Both the position numbers and the translations under genes were made by a program. A DNA stretch of 6,315 nucleotides from Janthinobacterium lividum (GTDB lineage Bacteria; Pseudomonadota; Gammaproteobacteria; Steroidobacterales; Steroidobacteraceae), in NCBI GenBank assembly GCA_943327025.2, contig CALPVO020000135.1:1-6315 (forward strand). Reading direction: 5' to 3'. Positions 1-6,315 of this stretch are shown piece by piece; positions within the stretch are counted from its first letter, which is position 1, and every line of letters starts with the position of its first letter. The notes under the pieces were generated by a model, which saw only the letters and a program-made list of their open reading frames with translations, did no database searches and was not told the origin of the DNA.

Positions 1-383
1 GAGGCAGTGCCCTCGAGATTCAGCGTTAACTCGCGCAGGCCAATGCCGACGAAATGCGCATGCGCATCCACGAAGCCCGGAAACGCCGTAGCACCAGCGA
101 GGTCGAGCGTACGAAAGGAACTGCCGGCGGCGCTTTCCAGTAACTGCACTTGGCTGCGGGCACCCGCCAGCGAACCCGCATACGCCACGCGCCCACCGAG
201 CACCAGCACCGCCTCCACCTTCGGCCGGTTCACCGCGCCGGTGTAGATGGTCCCACCCATCACCAATAGCGCCGGTCCACCGCGCGTCAGGAAAGACTTC
301 ACGCCGGCACCGGCCACGCGACTGACCGCGAGCGACATCGCACCAGCAACGGAACCAGCGAGGAAATGTCGGCGAGTGGTCAT
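1..383 (-). CDS. Amidohydrolase (YtcJ-like, amidohydrolase family 3), Tat-exported, N-terminal part
   Basis: This is the first 127 codons of a gene read leftward and cut by the window edge. The start ATG is at 383-381, preceded by AAGG with 7 nt spacing. The N-terminus reads [11 protein letters not shown] followed by a small-residue hydrophobic stretch and an AGA site near residues 24-26. This is a convincing twin-arginine signal (RRxFLxG), so export to the periplasm is inferred. Residues 38-75 form the short beta segment typical of amidohydrolases ([12 protein letters not shown], then GGRVAYAG). Residues 102-110 read PGFVDAHAH and hold the HxH metal-binding motif (H108, H110) that starts the catalytic barrel. 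The following [14 protein letters not shown] resembles YtcJ-type members, metal-dependent hydrolases of uncertain substrate. The rest of the active site is outside the window, so substrate and completeness cannot be judged. It is divergent from ridA. Confidence 0.85.
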   Translation of the reverse strand, partial: MTTRRHFLAGSVAGAMSLAVSRVAGAGVKSFLTRGGPALLVMGGTIYTGAVNRPKVEAVLVLGGRVAYAGSLAGARSQVQLLESAAGSSFRTLDLAGATAFPGFVDAHAHFVGIGLRELTLNLEGTA

Positions 384-390
384 GGGGTTA

Positions 391-400
391 CCTTGCAAGG
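391..400. promoter_or_regulatory. Palindrome containing the amidohydrolase ribosome binding site
   Basis: CCTTGCAAGG is a perfect 10-bp palindrome. Read on the minus strand, its AAGG half is the best Shine-Dalgarno sequence for the ATG at 383-381, 7 nt away. In the transcript the anti-SD-complementary bases could therefore pair with the adjacent CCTT. That could limit translation, but a 10-nt palindrome without a loop cannot form an ordinary hairpin on its own. Pairing would need the upstream CCUU at the hairpin base, or dimerisation. Confidence 0.4.
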
Positions 401-403
401 GAA

Positions 404-420
404 GGCCGCTGGCAGCGGCC
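404..420. repeat. Perfect hairpin in the amidohydrolase leader
   Basis: GGCCGCT (404-410) and AGCGGCC (414-420) are perfect inverted repeats of 7 bp with a 3-nt loop. They lie 21 bp upstream of the amidohydrolase start. On the minus strand the hairpin is followed by TTCCCTT, a poor T-tract, so attenuation is possible but not well supported. It could instead be an operator or a 5'-stabilising stem of the leader RNA. Confidence 0.5.
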
Positions 421-424
421 TGTA

Positions 425-443
425 CCCGGATGGTTCGTCCGGG
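425..443. repeat. Inverted repeat CCCGGA/TCCGGG
   Basis: CCCGGA (425-430) and TCCGGG (438-443) form a perfect 6-bp inverted repeat around a 7-nt spacer, TGGTTCG. The spacer overlaps the weak -10 proposed for the leftward promoter (AACCAT, minus strand 435-430). The repeat could therefore be an operator or a second stem next to the hairpin at 404-420. Arms of this size are common by chance in GC-rich DNA. Confidence 0.35.
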
Positions 444-459
444 GGGCATGGCTTGTCAA
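430..459 (-). promoter_or_regulatory. Candidate promoter for the amidohydrolase
   Basis: On the minus strand a consensus -35 TTGACA (459-454) is followed after 18 nt by AACCAT (435-430), a 3/6 match to the sigma-70 -10. Transcription would start near 423, giving a leader of about 40 nt that begins almost directly with the 404-420 hairpin. A second perfect TTGACA lies 16 bp upstream (475-470) because both are part of the tandem repeat. The weak -10 makes this tentative. Confidence 0.3.
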
Positions 460-500
460 TCGCCGGGGCTGTCAATCGTCAGGAACGCCAATCATCACCA
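453..500. repeat. Three tandem imperfect 16-bp repeats
   Basis: Three consecutive 16-bp units start at 453, 469 and 485. Units 1 and 2 match at 12 of 16 positions and share TGTCAATCG (454-462 and 470-478). Units 2 and 3 match at 10 of 16. The core CAATC recurs exactly 16 bp apart at 457, 473 and 489. A fourth, much decayed unit may begin at 501. On the minus strand units 1 and 2 each provide a TTGACA. The array sits between two divergent starts, where repeated regulator sites are typical, but I do not recognise the binding protein. Confidence 0.6.
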
Positions 501-528
501 CGTCCACCCCTCACGACCTGCGAGGCAC

Positions 529-558
529 CTGAAACCCGGGAGCGTGTCGGGTTACCAT
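529..558 (+). promoter_or_regulatory. Candidate ridA promoter with inverted repeat in the spacer
   Basis: CTGAAA (529-534, 4/6 to TTGACA) and TACCAT (553-558, 4/6 to TATAAT) are separated by 18 nt, placing transcription start near 565, about 20 nt before ridA. The spacer is framed by a perfect inverted repeat, AACCCG (533-538) and CGGGTT (548-553), with a 9-nt centre. A regulator bound there would occupy the promoter spacer. This is inference from sequence only. Confidence 0.4.
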
Positions 559-585
559 TCGCGCACGGAAACCCGAGGAAACCCC

Positions 586-969
586 ATGTCGCGCCAGCCC
601 ATCCATTCCGACGCCGCCCCCAAGGCCATTGGCCCCTACTCGCAGGCCATCCGCGCTGGCGACACCGTGTACCTGTCAGGGCAAATTCCGCTGGACCCGA
701 CCACCATGGCCCTCGTGGAAGGTGGTATCGAGGCAGAGGCCACGCGCGTATTCGAGAACCTGAAGGCCGTCGCGGCAGCCGCCGGCGGCACGCTGGACGA
801 TGCCGTTCGTGTCACCATTTTTCTGACCGACCTCGGTCAATTCGGCACCGTCAACGAGGTGATGGCCCGCTACTTCCGCGAGCCGTACCCGGCGCGGGTG
901 ACCATCGGGGTCGCCTCGCTGCCGCGCGGTGCCGCCGTGGAAGTGGACGCCATCCTGCACCTTGGCTGA
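586..969 (+). CDS. ridA: RidA family reactive intermediate (enamine/imine) deaminase
   Basis: This 127-residue protein has the usual RidA/YjgF/YER057c length. RidA is a cytosolic homotrimer that hydrolyses reactive enamine/imine intermediates such as 2-aminoacrylate, released by PLP-dependent dehydratases, to keto acids and ammonia. Recognisable parts are IGPYSQAI (residues 15-22), LSGQIPLDP (30-38), the central [10 protein letters not shown] helix, VRVTIFLTD (74-82) and the C-terminal [15 protein letters not shown] then VEVDAI. The key residues of the deaminating subgroup are present: Y18, R104 and E119. The ATG at 586 was chosen because GAGGAA (575-580) lies 5 nt upstream and the protein then starts exactly where family members do. 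The longer upstream frame lacks homology. ridA is the first gene of the ridA-recG-ubiA run, and its stop overlaps the probable recG start. Confidence 0.95.
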   Translation: MSRQPIHSDAAPKAIGPYSQAIRAGDTVYLSGQIPLDPTTMALVEGGIEAEATRVFENLKAVAAAAGGTLDDAVRVTIFLTDLGQFGTVNEVMARYFREPYPARVTIGVASLPRGAAVEVDAILHLG

Positions 970-3055
970 CCCGCGCTCCGCGGAACTGGCAAAAGTCAGC
1001 ACGCTGCGGGGGGTAGGCCCTTCGCTGTCGGCGAAGCTGGCGCAATGGGGCGTGGAAACGCTGCAGGACCTGCTGTTCCTGCTACCACTGCGCTATGAAG
1101 ACCGTACCCACGTCATCCCTATTGGTTCCTTGTCCCCGGGCGACCGCGCCGTGGTGGAAGGCACCGTGCAGTTGGCGGAAGTGGCCTTCCGCAAACGTCG
1201 CACCTTGCTCGTACGCCTGAGCGACGGCAGCGGCACTCTCACGCTGCGCTTCTTCTATTTCACGGCCGCCCAAGAGGCGCAGATGGAGCGCGGCGTAAAA
1301 CTGCGTTGCTTCGGCGAAACGCGCCGCGGGCCCATGGGGCTGGAGATAGTTCACCCCGAATACAAGCGCGCCGATGCGGTGGACGCGCAGAAAGTAGAAG
1401 ACGTGCTGACGCCCGTCTACCCCTCCACCGAAGGCCTGCAACAAGGCCGCTTGCGCTACCTGACCGCGCAGGCGCTGGATGCAGTGGAACGTTCACAAGT
1501 ACGCGACTTGCTGCCACCGGGCTTGCTGCGCGACCTCGGCCTACCGACACTGGCCGAAGCACTCACCTATGTGCACCGTCCGCCACCCGATGCGGACCTC
1601 GACGAACTGACGCTGGGCCAACACCCGGCCCAGCGCCGACTGGCCTTCGAAGAACTGCTGGCGCACCAGATTAGCCTGCGGCAACTGCGACTCGAGGTAC
1701 GGCAGGACGCTGCCTTTCCGCTGAACGGCGGCGCGGAAGGGCCGCTGGCTCAGGCATTTCGCAAAGGCCTGCCCTTTGCGCTGACGGGCGCACAAGAGCG
1801 CGTGCTCGCCGAAACCTGTGCCGACCTCGCCAAGCCCACGCCGATGATGCGGCTGGTTCAGGGTGACGTCGGCAGCGGCAAAACCGTGGTGGCGGCACTC
1901 GCCGCGCTGCGCGCTGTGGAAGCCGGCATGCAGGCGGTGCTGATGGCACCCACCGAACTCTTGGCGGAACAGCACCACGCGAACTTCGAACGCTGGCTGC
2001 GGCCTTTGGGCCTTCCCGTGGCGTTTCTGGCCGGCAAGCTCACCACCAAGGCGCACGCCAAAGCCGTAGAGGCCATTGCCAATGGCGAAGTCCCCGTCAT
2101 CGTTGGTACGCACGCGCTGTTCCAGGAAGGCGTGTCGTTCGCGCGCCTCGCGCTGGTCATCATCGACGAACAACACCGCTTCGGCGTAGACCAGCGGCTG
2201 ATGCTGCGCCAAAAAGGCGCTTGTGAAGGGCGCTTCCCGCATCAACTCATCATGACGGCAACGCCCATTCCGCGCACGTTGGCCATGACTGCCTATGCGG
2301 ACCTCGACGTGTCCATCATCGATGAACTTCCCCCGGGCCGCACGCCCATCAAGACCGTGGTGCTACCCGAGACCCGCCGCGACGCTGTCGTCGCGCGCAT
2401 TCGTGCTGTGTGTCGGGAAGGCCGCCAAGCCTACTGGGTGTGCCCGCTCATCGAAGAAAGTGACGAGCTTCCCTCGCAAGCCGCCGAGGCTACCGCGGCA
2501 CAGCTGACGGAAGCGCTGCCCGAACTGAAGGTGGGACTGGTGCATGGCCGCCTGCCTTCGGCGAAGAAAGAAGCCGTCATGGCGGCCTTCAAGCAGGGCA
2601 AGATCGATGTGCTGGTCGCCACCACGGTCATCGAGGTAGGCGTGGACGTGCCAAACGCCAGTGTCATGGTCATCGAGAACGCCGAGCGCATGGGGCTGGC
2701 GCAACTACACCAGCTACGTGGCCGCGTGGGGCGGGGCTCTGCCGAAAGCAGTTGCGTGCTGTTGTTCCGTGCGCCGCTCTCCATGCTCGCGCGCGAACGG
2801 CTGGGCGTACTGCGCGACACCAACGACGGCTTCGAGGTTTCGCGCCGCGACCTGGAACTCCGTGGGCCTGGTGAGCTATTGGGCACGCGCCAGACCGGCC
2901 TGATGGCGCTGCGCGTGGCCGACCTGCAACGCGACGCCGACCTCTTGCCGCGCGTACAGGCAGCCGCCGAGGTGATGCTGGAGCACCACCGGGCTAACAT
3001 ACCGGCATTGCTGCGGCGCTGGATAGGCCGCGGCGAACGCTACGGCAAGGTATGA
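962..3055 (+). CDS. recG: ATP-dependent DNA helicase RecG
   Basis: RecG is a superfamily 2 double-stranded DNA translocase that reverses stalled replication forks and processes branched recombination intermediates. The protein is 697 residues (E. coli about 693) and aligns over its full length. The N-terminal wedge/OB region covers roughly residues 1-180, including [14 protein letters not shown] and [10 protein letters not shown]. The helicase motifs are Walker A GDVGSGKT (301-308, K307), motif II DEQH (402-405), motif [11 protein letters not shown] (432-439) and motif [11 protein letters not shown] (584-592). The C-terminal TRG element begins TRQTG (642-646). No ATG fits. TTG at 962 gives the same N-terminal length as E. 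coli before the LRGVG helix-hairpin segment and overlaps the ridA stop by 8 nt (TTGGCTGA). No clear Shine-Dalgarno precedes it, so translational coupling is inferred. A GTG at 929 is the alternative and would add 11 non-conserved residues. Confidence 0.95.
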   Translation: MADPRSAELAKVSTLRGVGPSLSAKLAQWGVETLQDLLFLLPLRYEDRTHVIPIGSLSPGDRAVVEGTVQLAEVAFRKRRTLLVRLSDGSGTLTLRFFYFTAAQEAQMERGVKLRCFGETRRGPMGLEIVHPEYKRADAVDAQKVEDVLTPVYPSTEGLQQGRLRYLTAQALDAVERSQVRDLLPPGLLRDLGLPTLAEALTYVHRPPPDADLDELTLGQHPAQRRLAFEELLAHQISLRQLRLEVRQDAAFPLNGGAEGPLAQAFRKGLPFALTGAQERVLAETCADLAKPTPMMRLVQGDVGSGKTVVAALAALRAVEAGMQAVLMAPTELLAEQHHANFERWLRPLGLPVAFLAGKLTTKAHAKAVEAIANGEVPVIVGTHALFQEGVSFARLALVIIDEQHRFGVDQRLMLRQKGACEGRFPHQLIMTATPIPRTLAMTAYADLDVSIIDELPPGRTPIKTVVLPETRRDAVVARIRAVCREGRQAYWVCPLIEESDELPSQAAEATAAQLTEALPELKVGLVHGRLPSAKKEAVMAAFKQGKIDVLVATTVIEVGVDVPNASVMVIENAERMGLAQLHQLRGRVGRGSAESSCVLLFRAPLSMLARERLGVLRDTNDGFEVSRRDLELRGPGELLGTRQTGLMALRVADLQRDADLLPRVQAAAEVMLEHHRANIPALLRRWIGRGERYGKV

Positions 3056-3915
3056 CGCAAACCCTTCTTCAATACTGGTATCTGGTCCGCGGTCACCGGC
3101 CTATCGGCTTCTGGCTGCTGCTGTGGCCGGTGCTGTGGGCCCTGTGGATTGCAGGGCACGGACACCCGAACCCGGAAGTGTTCTGTGTGTTCGTGGCGGG
3201 CACGTGGCTCATGCGCAGCGCCGGGTGCGCCATCAACGATTACGCGGACCGCGGCTTCGACGGCCACGTCCAACGTACCAAAGACCGGCCGCTGGCCGCG
3301 GGTCGCATCAGCGGCACCGAGGCCTTGTTCGTGTTCGCGGGTCTCGCGCTGGTAGCACTAGCGCTAGTGCTGCGCCTGAACCCATTGGTGCAACTCTATT
3401 CGGTAGGCGGCGCGGTGCTCGCGGTGGTGTATCCATTCCTGAAGCGCTACATCTCATTGCCACAGTTCTGGATGGGAGCAGCGTTCAGTTGGGGAATTCC
3501 CATGGCTTTTGCCGCACAGACCGGCGGCGTGCCCAAGCTGGCATGGCTGCTGTTCTGTGGTGGTCTGCTGTGGGCCGCGGCCTACGACACGCTCTACGGC
3601 ATGGTAGACCGCGAAGACGACTTGAAGATTGGCGTGAAAAGCACCGCCATTCTGTTTGGCGACGCAGACAAGCTCATTGTCGGCTTCATGCAAGCGCTAA
3701 CGTTGGTAGCGCTGGCGTTGGGTGGCCACGAAGCGGGGCTGGCCAGTGCTTGGTGGTACGGCGGCCTCGTGGCGGCTGGCATCACTTTCATTCACCAGCA
3801 ATGGAAAATACGGCACCGCGAACGGGACGCCTGCTTCGCCGCCTTCTTGAACAACGCCTGGACCGGTGGGTTCATCTTCGCCGGCCTGTTGTTGCACTAC
3901 ACGTTTACCGGGTAG
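3052..3915 (+). CDS. ubiA: 4-hydroxybenzoate polyprenyltransferase UbiA
   Basis: UbiA is an integral inner-membrane enzyme that attaches the polyprenyl tail to C3 of 4-hydroxybenzoate, an early committed step of ubiquinone synthesis. The protein is 287 residues (E. coli about 290) and mostly hydrophobic, with several membrane helices. Both Asp-rich, Mg2+-diphosphate-binding motifs are intact. The first is NDYADRGFD with HVQRTKDRP (N62, D63, D66, D70, R75, R79). The second is YDTLYGMVDREDD then IGVKSTAILFG (D179, Y182, D186, D189, D190, K196). WLMRSAGCAINDYADR, YPFLKRY and IPMAFAA closely follow E. coli UbiA, which separates it from other UbiA-superfamily enzymes. The ATG overlaps the recG stop as ATGA, which suggests coupled translation. 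AAGG is only 1 nt upstream, too close to be ideal. ubiC is not beside it, so 4-hydroxybenzoate must come from elsewhere. An 18-bp palindrome lies inside at 3354-3371. Confidence 0.96.
   Translation: MTQTLLQYWYLVRGHRPIGFWLLLWPVLWALWIAGHGHPNPEVFCVFVAGTWLMRSAGCAINDYADRGFDGHVQRTKDRPLAAGRISGTEALFVFAGLALVALALVLRLNPLVQLYSVGGAVLAVVYPFLKRYISLPQFWMGAAFSWGIPMAFAAQTGGVPKLAWLLFCGGLLWAAAYDTLYGMVDREDDLKIGVKSTAILFGDADKLIVGFMQALTLVALALGGHEAGLASAWWYGGLVAAGITFIHQQWKIRHRERDACFAAFLNNAWTGGFIFAGLLLHYTFTG
3354..3371. repeat. 18-bp perfect palindrome within ubiA
   Basis: AGCACTAGC (3354-3362) is followed immediately by its exact reverse complement GCTAGTGCT (3363-3371). It encodes part of a membrane helix (residues 102-107, ALALVL). 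It contains two CTAG tetramers and two in-frame CTA leucine codons, unusual choices beside the CTG-rich surrounding code. No function is known to me. It could be a binding site, or a chance result of Ala/Leu/Val codon runs. Confidence 0.7.
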
Positions 3916-3931
3916 CGCTTGCGGGCCGGCA

Positions 3932-3967
3932 TAGGCACTCAACTATCCAGTCGCTTTAGAGTGCGGC

Positions 3968-3970
<3 letters not shown>
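3932..3970. terminator. Imperfect hairpin between convergent ubiA and pobA
   Basis: GCACTC (3935-3940) pairs perfectly with GAGTGC (3959-3964) around an 18-nt loop. Outside it, TAGG (3932-3935) can alternatively pair with CCTA (3967-3970), leaving a small bulge, so the structure reaches into the pobA stop codon. It lies in the 52-bp gap between the two stops and is the best candidate for a shared terminator. There is no T-tract on either strand and the loop is large, so intrinsic termination is doubtful. Confidence 0.25.

Positions 3971-6315
<2,345 letters not shown>

Larger units (their letters stand above)
384..585. promoter_or_regulatory. Divergent intergenic control region, amidohydrolase / ridA
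   Basis: This 202-bp gap separates the divergent starts of the amidohydrolase (minus) and ridA (plus). No credible gene lies in it: the plus-strand reading frames that cross it lack family resemblance and are upstream extensions or shadows. It contains, from left to right, a palindrome holding the amidohydrolase ribosome binding site, two perfect hairpins, three tandem 16-bp repeats, and a candidate ridA promoter with an inverted repeat in its spacer. Each is listed separately. The heptamer GAAACCC also occurs three times (531-537, 568-574, 578-584), the last two flanking the ridA ribosome binding site. Confidence 0.7.

Noticed and set aside
453..500. Tandem repeats as a CRISPR array or replication iterons
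   Set aside because: Units are only 16 bp, adjacent without spacers, and diverging. No cas gene, initiator gene or AT-rich unwinding region is nearby. A regulator-binding array or chance duplication is simpler.
247..585. Plus-strand extension of the ridA frame upstream of ATG 586
   Set aside because: The extension runs antisense to the amidohydrolase and through the control region, has no RidA homology, and the strong ribosome binding site at 575-580 serves ATG 586.
1541..2245. 234-codon minus-strand frame antisense to recG
   Set aside because: It is a shadow of the well-conserved RecG helicase core, with composition typical of antisense translation and no recognisable motif.
3123..3959. 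278-codon plus-strand frame overlapping ubiA
   Set aside because: It is an out-of-frame Arg/Gly/His-rich shadow. The frame at 3052 carries intact UbiA motifs.

Overview
The window looks like chromosomal DNA of a high-GC proteobacterium, most likely a gammaproteobacterium related to the Xanthomonadales. This rests on the GC-rich base composition, on RecG and UbiA sequences that align nearly end to end with the E. coli proteins as I remember them, and on the grouping of ubiA, pobA, an AraC-type pob activator and comF. The taxonomic placement is inference. The content is housekeeping and aromatic-catabolic. I see no phage, insertion sequence, CRISPR, tRNA or rRNA gene.

Layout from left to right: (1) positions 1-383, minus strand, are the N-terminal end of a Tat-exported amidohydrolase that continues beyond the window. 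(2) Positions 384-585 are a divergent control region. It holds three tandem 16-bp repeats, two perfect hairpins, a palindrome containing the amidohydrolase ribosome binding site, and candidate promoters in both directions. (3) Positions 586-3915, plus strand, are a tightly packed run ridA-recG-ubiA. recG probably starts at a TTG that overlaps the ridA stop, and ubiA starts inside the recG stop (ATGA). (4) Positions 3916-3967 are a short convergent gap with an imperfect hairpin. (5) Positions 3968-5131, minus strand, are pobA (4-hydroxybenzoate 3-monooxygenase). It is divergent from (6) an AraC-family regulator at 5225-6118, plus strand, probably the pobA activator. (7) Positions 6195-6315, minus strand, are the C-terminal end of a ComF-family phosphoribosyltransferase, convergent with the regulator.

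The functional theme is 4-hydroxybenzoate. UbiA prenylates it in the first membrane step of ubiquinone synthesis. PobA hydroxylates it to protocatechuate for ring-cleavage catabolism. The two competing enzymes lie tail to tail, and the AraC-type protein beside pobA probably senses the same compound. ridA (clearance of reactive enamine/imine intermediates) and recG (replication-fork and recombination-intermediate helicase) share the transcript with ubiA without an obvious metabolic link.

I found no convincing undescribed system. The most unusual features not explained by genes are the 16-bp tandem repeats and structured leader in the 384-585 region, an 18-bp perfect palindrome inside ubiA, and a possible leaderless start of the AraC-type gene.
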